DNA of 64,000 nucleotides, from contig JAUSMJ010000026.1 in NCBI GenBank assembly GCA_030645575.1, forward strand, positions 1 through 64,000. Reading direction: 5' to 3'. Shown piece after piece: positions 41,442 through 50,748 of the stretch; the stretch's first letter is position 1; each line of letters opens with the position of its first letter. The position numbers and the translations under genes are program-made. This stretch comes from Caulobacter sp. Lineage in GTDB: Bacteria > Pseudomonadota > Alphaproteobacteria > Caulobacterales > Caulobacteraceae. The notes beneath the pieces are model-generated. The model worked only from the letters and a program-made list of their open reading frames with translations. It did not search any database and was not told the DNA's origin.

Positions 41442-43823
41442 ATGGTCCAGCCGGGCAACGGGCGGAAACCAGATATGACCGGCGGCAAGACCGGAAATCG
41501 ATCGACCAAGGCGCGCCGGGCGGAATCCGCCGCGGCGCGATGGTTCTTCGACAACGCTCTCGACATGTTCGCGGTGGTCAACCGCGAGGGGCAGTTCAAG
41601 GAGATCAATGACGCCTGGGAACGGGTCACCGGCTGGACCCGCGCGGACCTGGTCGGGACGTCGATCTTCGATCTGCTGCACGAAGACAGCTTCGAGGAAG
41701 CGCGCGACTCCCGCCGCCGCATGAAGCGCGACGGCCAGACCGTCAACCAGCTGAGGATCCGGCGCAAGAACGGCGAGTGGATGTGGATTCAGGGCCGCTC
41801 GCGGCTCGATCCCAACGACGACATGGTCGGCACCCTGCACGACATCACTGAGGTGGTCCTGCAGAAGGAGGAACTCGAGGCGGCCCGCAAGACCCGCTCG
41901 TTGCTGTCCGAGGCGGCCGGCATCGGAACCTGGAGCTACGAACCGCACGGCGACCGCATCGAATGGTCCGAGGACATCCTGGCCCTGTGCGGCTGGGACC
42001 AGGCGGACATCGACAACACCGCCAGGTTCAACGCCATCGTCGATCCCGATCAGAAGGACATGGTCAACGCCGTCTTCGCGCGCGGCGTCGCCACCGGCGA
42101 GGGGGCGACGATCGAGCACCGCATGCGCACCCGTGCCGGCCGCTGGCTGACCATGCGGGCGACCTTCCGCACCGAGCGCCGGGGCAAGGTCTTCGCGCTG
42201 AAGGGCATCTCCCAGGACGTCAGTGAACTGGTCGAGGCCCGCGACGCGGCCCGCGAGGGCGAGGCTCGTGTCCAGGCCCTGATGGAACAGGCGCGCATGG
42301 ACGCCTGGCGCCAGGAGCTGGCGCTGGGCGCGGCCGACGCCGGCGCCTTCGAGATCGATCATTCGGCCCAGGGATTCTGGGCCAGCGAACAGTTCTTTCG
42401 GCTCGTCGGCCGGCGCATGACCTATGATGAGATCGCCGTGCCGGTCTGGTCCTTCGTGCACCGCGACGACCGCGGCCTGGTGTTCGAAACCAACCGGCGC
42501 TGGGCCCGGGGCGAGGAGAACACCTCGATGGAATTCCGCATCCTGCTGCCGGACGGGCGGGAGCGCTGGGTTCGCGCCTCCTACCGGCTGGACCGCCCGA
42601 CCCGGAAGGGCGTGGGCCTGATCCTCGATATCGACGCCCGCAAGCGCCAGGAGCTGGCCCTCGTCGAGGCGCAGCGGGCAGCCGAGGCGGCGGCCGAGGC
42701 CAAGGCAAGCTTCCTGGCCAACATGAGCCACGAAATCCGCACCCCGATGAACGGCGTGCTGGGCGTGCTGCATCTGCTCAAGGGCGAGACCATCAGCGAC
42801 GACGGCCGGCGGCTTCTGGACGAGGCGCTCAGCTGCGGCCAGATGCTCTCGACCCTGCTGGATGACGTGATCGACTTCGAACGTATCGAGGCCGGGCGGC
42901 TGGATCTGAACGACGAGCCGGTGGACGCTGGCGAGCTGGCCCGCAGCGTCTTCCGGCTGCTGGAGCCCCAGGCGCGGGGCAAGGGGCTGACCCTCGATCT
43001 CGAGGGCGCGCAGGGTCTGGGCTGGGTGCGGTCCGATCCGGTCCGCCTGCGCCAGTGCCTGTTCAACCTGATGGGCAACGCGGTGAAGTTCACGATCGCC
43101 GGCGGCGTCACCCTGCGCTGCGCCCGGCCGGCGCCGGGCCGCCTGGCCTTCGAGGTCCGCGACACCGGCATCGGCGTCCCGCTGGAAGCCCAGGACCGGC
43201 TGTTCGAACGGTTCCACCAGGCCGACGCCTCGACCACCCGCCGGTTCGGCGGCTCGGGCCTGGGCCTGACCATCACCCGGCGGCTGGCGGAGATGATGGG
43301 CGGCGAGGTGTCGTTCGAGTCGATGCCCGGCGTCGGCTCGGTCTTCCGCCTGGAGATCGCCGCGCCCGACGCCCTGGCGACGGCGCCCCTGGCCGATCTG
43401 GCCGGCGCGCCGCTGGAGGATCTACGGGTCCTGGTCGTCGAGGACAACGCCACCAACCGGATGATCGCGGTCAAGATGCTCGAAAGCCTCGGCGCGTCGG
43501 CCCAGACCGCGGTGGACGGCGCCTCAGGGGTCGAGGCGGCCTCGACAGGCGTGTTCGACCTGATCCTGATGGACATCCAGATGCCCGGCATGGACGGTCT
43601 GGAAGCCTGCCGGCGGATCCGCGCCCAGGCCGGGCCCTCGGCCGCGACGCCGATCATCGCCCTGACCGCCAACGTCCTGTCGCACCAGCGCGACACCTAT
43701 CTGGCCGCCGGCATGGACGGGGTGGTTGGCAAGCCGATCTCGCCCGCCGCCCTGCTGGCCGAGATCTCGCGCCTCGCCGCCGGACCGCCCGACGCGGCGG
43801 TCGCCGAGACCCAGGTCGCCTGA
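41442..43823 (+). CDS. PAS-domain hybrid sensor histidine kinase/response regulator
   Basis: A 793-residue hybrid kinase. Three PAS domains (about residues 30-140, 150-270 and 300-420), a HisKA dimerisation domain with phospho-His430 in NMSHEIRTPMNG, an ATPase domain with N (LFNLMGNAVKFT), G1 (VRDTGIGV) and G2 (GGSGLGLTI) boxes, and a C-terminal receiver with Asp711 in ILMDIQMPGMDG. No membrane segment is seen, so it is probably a cytoplasmic sensor. The start could also be ATG 41475. No partner regulator or phosphotransfer gene is adjacent. Confidence 0.93.
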   Translation: MVQPGNGRKPDMTGGKTGNRSTKARRAESAAARWFFDNALDMFAVVNREGQFKEINDAWERVTGWTRADLVGTSIFDLLHEDSFEEARDSRRRMKRDGQTVNQLRIRRKNGEWMWIQGRSRLDPNDDMVGTLHDITEVVLQKEELEAARKTRSLLSEAAGIGTWSYEPHGDRIEWSEDILALCGWDQADIDNTARFNAIVDPDQKDMVNAVFARGVATGEGATIEHRMRTRAGRWLTMRATFRTERRGKVFALKGISQDVSELVEARDAAREGEARVQALMEQARMDAWRQELALGAADAGAFEIDHSAQGFWASEQFFRLVGRRMTYDEIAVPVWSFVHRDDRGLVFETNRRWARGEENTSMEFRILLPDGRERWVRASYRLDRPTRKGVGLILDIDARKRQELALVEAQRAAEAAAEAKASFLANMSHEIRTPMNGVLGVLHLLKGETISDDGRRLLDEALSCGQMLSTLLDDVIDFERIEAGRLDLNDEPVDAGELARSVFRLLEPQARGKGLTLDLEGAQGLGWVRSDPVRLRQCLFNLMGNAVKFTIAGGVTLRCARPAPGRLAFEVRDTGIGVPLEAQDRLFERFHQADASTTRRFGGSGLGLTITRRLAEMMGGEVSFESMPGVGSVFRLEIAAPDALATAPLADLAGAPLEDLRVLVVEDNATNRMIAVKMLESLGASAQTAVDGASGVEAASTGVFDLILMDIQMPGMDGLEACRRIRAQAGPSAATPIIALTANVLSHQRDTYLAAGMDGVVGKPISPAALLAEISRLAAGPPDAAVAETQVA

Positions 43824-43886
43824 ACATCTTCCGTCGCCGCGCGGTTCTGCTAGACCTTGCCCGTGGCGTCTGGGGGGAAGATCAGC

Positions 43887-45542
43887 ATGACGACGGCGGA
43901 AGCGGCGCGCGAAGACGCGCCCGTATCGATGCGAACGGTGGTCCTGGCCTCGTCGGCCGGCACGGCTTTCGAGTGGTATGATTTCTTCGTCTTCGGCACC
44001 CTGGCCTCGGTTATCGGCAAGAACTTCTTCGCCGAGCTGGGCGACACCGCCGGCGTGCTGGCGGCCCTGGGCCTGTTCGGCGCGGGTTTCTTCTTCCGGC
44101 CCCTCGGGGCGCTGATCTTCGGCCGGATCGGGGACCGGGCCGGCCGCAAGGGCGCCTTCCTGATCACGGTTATCCTGATGGGCGGGGCGACCTTCGCCAT
44201 CGGCCTGCTGCCGACCTACGCCATGGCCGGGCCACTGGCGCCGCTGCTGCTGATCCTCATGCGGATCATCCAGGGCACGGCGCTGGGCGGCGAGTATGGC
44301 GGCGCGGCCATCTATGTCGCCGAGCACGCGGCGCCCGGAAAGCGCGGGGCGATGACCGGCTGGATCCAGACCTCGGCCGCGTTCGGCCTGCTGGGCGCCC
44401 TGCTGGTCATCCTGGCGGCCCGCACGGTGCTGGGCGAGGAAGCCTTTGTCGCCTGGGGCTGGCGCATCCCGTTCCTGGTCTCGGTCGGCCTGCTGGGCGT
44501 GTCGATCTGGATGCGGCTGAAACTGTCCGAGAGCCCGTCGTTCCAGAAGCTCAAGGACGCCGGTGAGGAATCGAAGCATCCCTTCCGCGAGGCTTTCGGC
44601 CAGTGGAAAAACCTCAAGCTGGTGCTGCTGGCGCTGGTGGCCGTGATGTTCGCCCAGGGGGCCGTCTGGTACACGGCCTTCTTCTACCTGCCGGTGTTCA
44701 TCGAGCGGTTCCTCAAGGTCGAACCCCGGACGGTCAACCTGCTGGTCATGGCCGCGACCGCCGCCAGCGCGCCGCTCTACGTCTTCTTCGGCTGGCTGTC
44801 GGACAAGGTCGGCCGCAAATGGGTGCTGTGGTTCGGCATGAGCCTGGCGCTGGTCGCCTTCTTCCCCGCCTTCCACCAGATCGCCCGCTACGCCAACCCC
44901 GCGCTGGCCGAGGCCGGGCAGCGCACGCCGGTGACGGTGATCGCCGACCCGGCCGCCTGCAACCTGCAGTTCGACCCGGTGGGCAAGGCGGTGTTCACCA
45001 CCTCCTGCGACATCGCCAAGAGCGCCCTGGCCAACGCTGGGGTGTCCTATCTCAACGAAGCGGGACTGGCGGGCGCGCCGGCCCGGGTCCGCATCGGTTC
45101 GGCCGAGGTCGCGTCGGTCGAGGGTGGCGGCCTGGACAAGGCGGCGTTGAAGGCGGCCAAGGCGGACTTCGAGACCCGGCTGAAGGCGGCCCTCGTCGCG
45201 GCCGACTATCCGGCCAGGGCCGATCCCGCCCGGACGAACCTGCCGGCCCTGTTCGGGGTGATCATGGTCTTCGTGGTCGCGGCCACGGCCCTCTATGGCC
45301 CGCAGGCCTCGGCCCTGGTCGAGTTGTTTCCCACGCGCGTTCGCTATACCGCCCTGTCGCTGCCCTATCACGTGGGTACGGGCTGGGTCGGCGGGTTCGT
45401 GCCGTTCACGGCGTTCGCCATCGTTACGGCCACGGGCGATATCTACGCGGGCCTCTGGTACCCGTTCGTCTTCACCCTGATCAGCGTGGTGGCGACCCTG
45501 TTCCTGTGGCCGGAGACGCGCGGCCGCGACCTGGACGCCTAA
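43887..45542 (+). CDS. MFS transporter, metabolite:H+ symporter (MHS) family
   Basis: A 551-residue transporter with about 12 membrane segments. Conserved loops: AFEWYDFFVFG, GRIGDRAGRKGAFL between TM2 and TM3, and RIIQGTALGGEYGGA. It resembles the proline/betaine-alpha-ketoglutarate type. Between about residues 330 and 450 there is a large extra soluble domain with two cysteines (AACNLQF and TTSCDIA) and a predicted helical stretch. Start ATG 43887 has GGGGGGAAG upstream. Overlaps the modB stop by four bases, convergent. Confidence 0.9.
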   Translation: MTTAEAAREDAPVSMRTVVLASSAGTAFEWYDFFVFGTLASVIGKNFFAELGDTAGVLAALGLFGAGFFFRPLGALIFGRIGDRAGRKGAFLITVILMGGATFAIGLLPTYAMAGPLAPLLLILMRIIQGTALGGEYGGAAIYVAEHAAPGKRGAMTGWIQTSAAFGLLGALLVILAARTVLGEEAFVAWGWRIPFLVSVGLLGVSIWMRLKLSESPSFQKLKDAGEESKHPFREAFGQWKNLKLVLLALVAVMFAQGAVWYTAFFYLPVFIERFLKVEPRTVNLLVMAATAASAPLYVFFGWLSDKVGRKWVLWFGMSLALVAFFPAFHQIARYANPALAEAGQRTPVTVIADPAACNLQFDPVGKAVFTTSCDIAKSALANAGVSYLNEAGLAGAPARVRIGSAEVASVEGGGLDKAALKAAKADFETRLKAALVAADYPARADPARTNLPALFGVIMVFVVAATALYGPQASALVELFPTRVRYTALSLPYHVGTGWVGGFVPFTAFAIVTATGDIYAGLWYPFVFTLISVVATLFLWPETRGRDLDA

Positions 45543-46231
45543 CCGCGCCCCGTCGGCCGCTCGACGGCCCGGCCGAAGGCGTTGGCGGCGAACACCGCGG
45601 CGATGGCGATCGCTGTCGCCACGGCGCACAGCGTCAGGGCCCGCCCCTCGCCGCCCGGCGTCTGGACCGCCTGGTAGATGGCCGTCGGCAGGGTCAGGGT
45701 CTCGCCCGGAATGGCCGCCGCGAAGGTGATGGTCGCGCCGAACTCGCCCAGCGCCTTGGCGAAGCCCAGCACGGCCCCGGCGATCAGGCCCGGACCGGCC
45801 AGGGGAACGGTAATCCTCAGCAGGCGGAGCAATGGCCGCGCGCCCAGGGTCAGGGCGACCTCATCGACCTCCGGATCAATGGCCTCGATGGCGAGGCGGA
45901 TCGGCCGGACCATCAGCGGAAAGGCCATCACGGCCGAAGCCAGGGCCGCGCCGGTCCAGTCGAAGGCGAAGACCACGCCAATCTCGGCCAGCGGCCGGCC
46001 CAGCGGGCCGTTGCGTCCCAGGAGGACCAGCAGGGCGTAGCCCGTCGCCACGGGCGGCAGCACCAGCGGCAGATGCACCAGGGTGTCGAGCATGGAGCGG
46101 CCCGGGAAACGTCCTCGCGCCAGCAGCAACGCCACGGCGAAGGCCGCCGGCAGCGAGACCAGCATGGCCGCCGCCGCCACCTTCAGGGACAGCAGGATGG
46201 CGGCGATGTCGCCGGGCGAAAGGGCGGTCAC
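45539..46231 (-). CDS. modB: Molybdate ABC transporter permease ModB
   Basis: A 230-residue ABC permease with about five membrane segments. The cytoplasmic EAA motif is LTLGARPLLRLLRITVPLAGPGLIAGAVLGFAKALGEFGATITFA, the signature of molybdate/sulphate-type permeases. It starts at a GTG overlapping the cysG-like stop (GTGA). No modA or modC gene is in the window, so it is an orphan here. It sits beside molybdenum-cofactor and molybdoenzyme genes, which supports the function. Confidence 0.85.
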   Translation of the reverse strand: MTALSPGDIAAILLSLKVAAAAMLVSLPAAFAVALLLARGRFPGRSMLDTLVHLPLVLPPVATGYALLVLLGRNGPLGRPLAEIGVVFAFDWTGAALASAVMAFPLMVRPIRLAIEAIDPEVDEVALTLGARPLLRLLRITVPLAGPGLIAGAVLGFAKALGEFGATITFAAAIPGETLTLPTAIYQAVQTPGGEGRALTLCAVATAIAIAAVFAANAFGRAVERPTGRG

Positions 46232-47121
46232 GTTTCCGGCGCGGCGAGCAGGACCTCGACCGCCACCCCCGCCTCCGCCAGCGCCCGGATCTCGCGCGGG
46301 TCGATCGGGCCGGTGACCAGGCGAACCACCTGCCGCCCGGCCCTGGCCAGGGCGATCAGGTGCTCGGCCCCCGCGTCGCCCAGGGTCAGCCGGCCCGCGT
46401 CGCGGCGCGCCATGGCCAGGATGGCTGGTTCGACCCCGTCGGGAACGACCAGGCAGTCGGCCTCCGACAGCGCGCGCGCGGCGCGCAGGGTCAGCAGATC
46501 GGACGGCCCCTTGCCGGCGACGAACCGCACCAGGCCCCGGGGCTGGACGCCGCGAACCAGAGCCGCCTTCAACAGGGCCGAAGCGCGCTCCATGTCGCCG
46601 TCGATGGCCGCCTGGGCCGTGGGACTGGAGAGGATTTCGCGCAGGAAAGTCCGGCGCATCGTCGGATCGGGCAGGGCCTCGCGCACCTCGTCCTGATGCT
46701 GGCGCAACAGGGCGGCGACCCGGCCCGAGCCTTCCGGAATCCGCGTCTCGATGGCGTTGCGGATCAGCGCGGCCAGCATCGGCGCGCCGCCGCCCGTGCC
46801 GACGGCGGCCACGACCTCGCCCCGGTCGATCAGGGCGGGGGTGAAGAAGTCCGACAGTTCGGGCCGATCGACGACATTGACCAGCGCCCGGGCCGCCCGG
46901 GCCGCGCCCGCCGCCGCCTGGACGAACAGGTCGTCCCCGGCGATGAAAGCCAGCACCGCGCCGGAATAGGCCCCCGCGAGAAAGGCCGACGGTCCCTCCA
47001 GCCGCACGACGTGCGCCGGCGAGCCCTCGAACAGGCGCGCCTTGGCATCGGCGGCCTCGCCGACGCCGGCGATAACCACCTTGCGGCCGGTCAGGGGGAA
47101 GAAGGCTGGAAAGGCGTCCAC
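46228..47121 (-). CDS. Siroheme synthase-like protein with truncated methyltransferase half
   Basis: A 297-residue CysG-like protein. The N-terminal precorrin-2 dehydrogenase/ferrochelatase part is recognisable: GRKVVIAGVGEAADAKARLF, NVVDRPELSDFFTPALIDRG and AAVGTGGGAPMLAALIRNAIE. The following SAM methyltransferase (CobA) part is much reduced: VRFVAGKGPSDLLTLRAARALSEADCLVV then a short tail, while full CysG is about 460 residues. So uroporphyrinogen methylation probably needs another protein. GTG 47121 has GGAGGG five bases upstream. Confidence 0.8.
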   Translation of the reverse strand: MDAFPAFFPLTGRKVVIAGVGEAADAKARLFEGSPAHVVRLEGPSAFLAGAYSGAVLAFIAGDDLFVQAAAGAARAARALVNVVDRPELSDFFTPALIDRGEVVAAVGTGGGAPMLAALIRNAIETRIPEGSGRVAALLRQHQDEVREALPDPTMRRTFLREILSSPTAQAAIDGDMERASALLKAALVRGVQPRGLVRFVAGKGPSDLLTLRAARALSEADCLVVPDGVEPAILAMARRDAGRLTLGDAGAEHLIALARAGRQVVRLVTGPIDPREIRALAEAGVAVEVLLAAPET

Positions 47122-47132
47122 CGGCCCTCCGC

Positions 47133-47444
47133 TCAGCCGACGCGGCAGTTGTTGTAGGGACCGCCAGGGAAGCCCGACAGCCTGGCGCTCTCGCCCTTGC
47201 CCCAGATCTCGTAGGCGCCGCTGGCGTAGCGCGCGCCGGAGGCGGCGGGCGCGTGCGGCAGGGCCTTGCTCACACCGCCGGCGGTCACCTTCGCCGTGTC
47301 GCCGGGCTGGTTCCAGGCCGCGGTGAACCCCTTGCCACCGTCGCAGCGATAGCGCAGCGGGCCGCTGTCCGTGCCGGGCGCGGGCGCGGTGGCGCAACCG
47401 GCGAGGGTCAGGCCCAGAGCGAGGATCAGGGACAGGCGGCGCAT
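47133..47444 (-). CDS. MliC-like lysozyme inhibitor lipoprotein
   Basis: A 103-residue lipoprotein with lipobox LTLAGC. The mature domain has the C-type lysozyme-inhibitor pattern: LRYRCDGGKGFTAAWNQPGD, ALPHAPAASGARYASGAYEIWGKGESARLS, and a second Cys near the end for a disulphide. MliC/PliC proteins protect against host lysozyme. The start is ATG 47444 after AGGAAC, overlapping the cytochrome gene by 19 bases; the longer reading frame upstream is spurious. Confidence 0.85.
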   Translation of the reverse strand: MRRLSLILALGLTLAGCATAPAPGTDSGPLRYRCDGGKGFTAAWNQPGDTAKVTAGGVSKALPHAPAASGARYASGAYEIWGKGESARLSGFPGGPYNNCRVG

Positions 47445-47803
47445 GGACGTTCCTGGTTCAGGGTCTTCAGATAGTCGATGATCGCCGCCCGCGCCGCAGG
47501 TTGCGCCACACGGGCGAACATTCTGGTCCCGGCCGCGAATTCCGACGGGTTGGCGAGATAGGCGTCCAGGCTGGCGTCGGTCCAGGTTCCGCCCTTCCCT
47601 TTGAGTCCGGCGGAATAGGCGAAGCCGGGCGCGCCGGCGATCTTGCGGCCGGCGACGCCCTTGAGGCTCGGCGCACCCGGCGTATTGGCGCCGGTGATCG
47701 TGTGGCATCTTTTGCATCGGGCGTTGAAAAGCGCCTGGCCGTCCGCGGCGGCGGCGGGCAGGGCGGTCGCCAGGGTCAGGGCGGCGGCGAGGACGAGGCG
47801 CAT
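47426..47803 (-). CDS. Small c-type cytochrome
   Basis: A 125-residue periplasmic class I cytochrome c. A Sec signal MRLVLAAALTLATALPAAA precedes ADGQALFNARCKRCHTI, where CKRCH binds haem covalently; the axial Met is likely in GTRMFARV. It is similar to cytochrome c2. It could carry electrons from the adjacent divergently encoded molybdoenzyme IorAB. The ATG at 47803 was chosen from the signal sequence. Confidence 0.92.
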   Translation of the reverse strand: MRLVLAAALTLATALPAAAADGQALFNARCKRCHTITGANTPGAPSLKGVAGRKIAGAPGFAYSAGLKGKGGTWTDASLDAYLANPSEFAAGTRMFARVAQPAARAAIIDYLKTLNQERPCAACP

Positions 47804-47953
47804 GGTCTGGTTCCGATCAGGGCGCCGCAGCCTAGACCGGACCGCGGAAAAATTCACTGGCGCGACTCCGCCTTAACAGCGTTAAGATAGGGTCGGCCAC
47901 GAGACTTGCCAGACCGTGGCGAAAACCGAACGCGGACTGGGGAACGTTCACCA

Positions 47954-48424
47954 ATGGCCATAACGCTCGAAATCAACGGCAAGTCCGTCAGCATCAAGGC
48001 TGCGGACGACACGCCCCTGCTGTGGGTGCTGCGCGACGAACTGGGTCTGACCGGCACGAAATATGGATGCGGCATCGCCCAGTGCGGCGCCTGCACGGTG
48101 CATATCGATGGCCAGCCGACCCGCTCGTGCCAGACGCCGGTCAGCGCCGTGGCCGGCATGAAGGTCACCACCATCGAGGGGCTCGGCGGCCACCATCCCG
48201 TGCAGCAGGCCTGGGTCGCGGCCGACGTGCCGCAATGCGGCTACTGCCAGTCCGGTCAGATCATGAGCGCCGCCGCCCTGCTGGCGGAAAAGAAGCATCC
48301 GACCGACGCCGACATCGACGCGGCGATGAGCGGCAACATCTGTCGCTGCGGGACCTACCAGCGGATCCGGGCGGCCATCAAGGACGCGGCCGGCATCGCC
48401 ACCGCCCTGTCGGCCAAGGCGTGA
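47954..48424 (+). CDS. Isoquinoline 1-oxidoreductase alpha-type [2Fe-2S] subunit
   Basis: A 156-residue small subunit with two [2Fe-2S] clusters. The N-terminal plant-ferredoxin-type cluster is in [18 protein letters not shown], the C-terminal cluster cysteines in [14 protein letters not shown] and [12 protein letters not shown]. It passes electrons from the molybdenum centre of the large subunit encoded next, 11 bases downstream. The substrate class (isoquinoline, aldehyde or other heterocycle) is not evident. Confidence 0.93.
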   Translation: MAITLEINGKSVSIKAADDTPLLWVLRDELGLTGTKYGCGIAQCGACTVHIDGQPTRSCQTPVSAVAGMKVTTIEGLGGHHPVQQAWVAADVPQCGYCQSGQIMSAAALLAEKKHPTDADIDAAMSGNICRCGTYQRIRAAIKDAAGIATALSAKA

Positions 48425-48435
48425 GGGACATCGCC

Positions 48436-50607
48436 ATGACCGCGCACAGCAAGACCTTCGAACCCTCCCGCCGCGACCTGGTGGTCGGCGCCAGCCTGGT
48501 CGGCGGCGCCCTGCTGGTCGGCTGCTCGCCGGCCGATCTGCTCAGCATCGGCGGCAAGGTCGATGTCGGGGCCTTCGGGCCCTTCGTCAGGATCGCCGCC
48601 GACGGGGCGGTGACGGTGATTTCCAAACACATCGAATTCGGCCAGGGCAATCACGCCGGCCTGGCGGCCATCGTCGCCGAGGAGCTGGACGCCGACTGGA
48701 CCCGCGTCAGCGTCGAACAGGCCCCGGCCAACGCCAAGCTCTATTCCAACGCGGCCATGGGCGCCCAGGGCACGGGCGGCTCGACCGCCATCGCCAACAG
48801 CTGGGACCAGCTGCGCAAGGCCGGCGCCGGGGCCCGGGCGATGTTCGTCCAGGCCGCGGCCGGCAAGTGGAAGGTCCCCGCCGGCGAGCTGACCGTCCGC
48901 GACAGCGTCGTCAGCCATGCGAAGAGCGGCAGGTCGGTCGGCTTCGGCGAGCTGCTGGCCGACGCGGCCAGGGTCAAGCCGCCCGAAAGCCCGGTTCTCA
49001 AGGATCCGAAGACCTTCACCCTGATCGGCACGGACCGGGTCCGCCGCAAGGACAGCCTGGTCAAGAGCACCGGGACGGCCCGCTACACCCAGGACGTCCA
49101 GGAGCCGGACATGCTGGTGGCGATGGTCGCCCACGCCCCGCGCTTCGGCGCGACGGTGAAGAGCTTCGACGCAACGGCGGCCAGGGCCGTTCCGGGCGTG
49201 TTCGATGTCTACGAGATCCCGACCGGCGTGGCCGTGACGGCCAGCAATACCTGGGCCGCCCGGCAGGGCCGCGAGGCCCTGAAGGTCGAGTGGGACGAGT
49301 CGAAGGCCGAAAAGCGCGGCTCCGACCAGATCATGGCCGAGTTCCGCGCCGCCGGCGCCGGCAAGGGCCCCAAGGATCTCAAGTGGGTACCCTTCGATTC
49401 GCACGGCGACGCCAGCAAGGCCGACGGCGAGGTGTTCGAGGCGACCTACGACTTCCCCTACCTGGCCCACGCGGCGATGGAGCCGATGAACGCCGTGGCC
49501 AGGGTCAAGGGCGCCAGCGTCAGCATGACGTTCGGCTCCCAGGCCCCGACCATCGACCAGCTCAACGCCGCCAAGATCGTCGGGACGTTGCCCGGCGCGG
49601 TGAAGATCGAGACCCTGTTCGCCGGCGGCTCGTTCGGTCGTCGGGCCAACTTCCAGTCGGACTACGCGGCCGAGTGCGTGCACATCGCCAAAAAGGTCGG
49701 CGGCGGCCGGCCGGTGAAGCTGGTCTGGACCCGCGAGGACGACATGCGGGCCGGCTATTTCCGCCCGATCGTGCACCATAACCTGCGCATCTCGCTCGAC
49801 AAGGACGGCTATCCGGCCGTCTGGCGCCATCGCGTGGTCACCCAATCCCTGATGAAGGGATCGCCGATTCCCCAGAAGGGCGACCTGGACGCCACGGCCG
49901 TGGAAGGCGCGCTGGGCTCGCCCTACCTGAAGGCCACGCCGATCGTTGATGCCCAGCTGGCCCTGCCCGAGGTCGGCGTGCCGGTGCTGTGGTGGCGTTC
50001 GGTCGGGGCGACCCACACCGCCTTCGTCATGGAGCACACCATCGACCAGCTGGCCCGCAAGGCCGGCAAGGATCCGGTCGAATACCGCAAGGTGCTCTAC
50101 GAACGGGCCGGCGCCAAACGACACCTGGCCGCCCTCAACCTCGCCCTCGAAAAGGCCGGCCCCGCCCCGGCCGGGCTGTCGCGCGGCGTGGCCGTCCACG
50201 AGTCCTTCGGCACCGTGGTCGCCGAGATCGCCGACGTCGAGATCGCCGACGGGGCGGAACCGCGCGTGCGCCGGGTGGTCACGGCCGTCGAGTGCGGCAT
50301 CGCCATCTCGCCCAATCAGATCGCCGCCCAGATGGAAGGCGGCATCTGCTACGGCCTGTCGGCCGCCCTTTACGGCGAGGTGACGCTGAAGGACGGAGTC
50401 GTCGAACAGACCAATTTCGACGGCTACCGCGTGCTGCGGATGAACGAGGCGCCGACGGTGGAGACTTACATCGTGCCGTCCGGCGCCGCGCCCTCGGGCA
50501 TCGGAGAGCCCGGCACGCCGGTCATCGCCCCGGCCGTGGCCAACGCCCTGCTGGCCGCCGGCAAGCCGCCGACCTACCGGCTGCCGTTCGTGAAGACCGG
50601 TAGCTGA
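48436..50607 (+). CDS. Molybdopterin-binding aldehyde/isoquinoline oxidoreductase large subunit
   Basis: A 723-residue xanthine-oxidase-family subunit with a Tat signal (EPSRRDLVVGASLVGG), so it is exported folded with its cofactor. Typical segments: GQGNHAGLAAIVAEELD, YSNAAMGAQGTGGSTAI, FAGGSFGRRANFQSDYAAE, and the catalytic glutamate in PSGIGEPGTPVIAPAV. It forms a periplasmic dehydrogenase with the preceding [2Fe-2S] subunit. The flanking mocA-like, xdhC and moa genes supply the cofactor. Confidence 0.93.
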   Translation: MTAHSKTFEPSRRDLVVGASLVGGALLVGCSPADLLSIGGKVDVGAFGPFVRIAADGAVTVISKHIEFGQGNHAGLAAIVAEELDADWTRVSVEQAPANAKLYSNAAMGAQGTGGSTAIANSWDQLRKAGAGARAMFVQAAAGKWKVPAGELTVRDSVVSHAKSGRSVGFGELLADAARVKPPESPVLKDPKTFTLIGTDRVRRKDSLVKSTGTARYTQDVQEPDMLVAMVAHAPRFGATVKSFDATAARAVPGVFDVYEIPTGVAVTASNTWAARQGREALKVEWDESKAEKRGSDQIMAEFRAAGAGKGPKDLKWVPFDSHGDASKADGEVFEATYDFPYLAHAAMEPMNAVARVKGASVSMTFGSQAPTIDQLNAAKIVGTLPGAVKIETLFAGGSFGRRANFQSDYAAECVHIAKKVGGGRPVKLVWTREDDMRAGYFRPIVHHNLRISLDKDGYPAVWRHRVVTQSLMKGSPIPQKGDLDATAVEGALGSPYLKATPIVDAQLALPEVGVPVLWWRSVGATHTAFVMEHTIDQLARKAGKDPVEYRKVLYERAGAKRHLAALNLALEKAGPAPAGLSRGVAVHESFGTVVAEIADVEIADGAEPRVRRVVTAVECGIAISPNQIAAQMEGGICYGLSAALYGEVTLKDGVVEQTNFDGYRVLRMNEAPTVETYIVPSGAAPSGIGEPGTPVIAPAVANALLAAGKPPTYRLPFVKTGS

Positions 50608-50608
50608 C

Positions 50609-50744
50609 GGGGACAGGATTAGCTGTCCCTTGGGACTGCTTATCCTGTCTCTGTCACCGCATCGGGGGCAGGCTATCCAGTCCCAAGGGACAGGAAAGCC
50701 TGCCGTGACGGGACAAGCTGTCCCTTGGGACTGCTTGTCCCGTC
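50609..50744. repeat. Cluster of three related palindromes (REP-like), family E
   Basis: Three hairpins in 136 bases after the molybdoenzyme gene share a core GTCCC-TT-GGGAC: a long one at about 50612-50649, one in opposite orientation with core GTCCCAAGGGAC and outer arms GGCAGGCT/AGCCTGCC at about 50667-50704, and one at about 50709-50741. The first has 18-base arms with two mismatches. No ORF inside. Confidence 0.8.
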
Positions 50745-50748
50745 GCTA

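Noticed and set aside
43524..45629. 701-codon minus-strand frame opposite the hybrid kinase end and the transporter
   Set aside because: Low-complexity shadow of two recognisable proteins.
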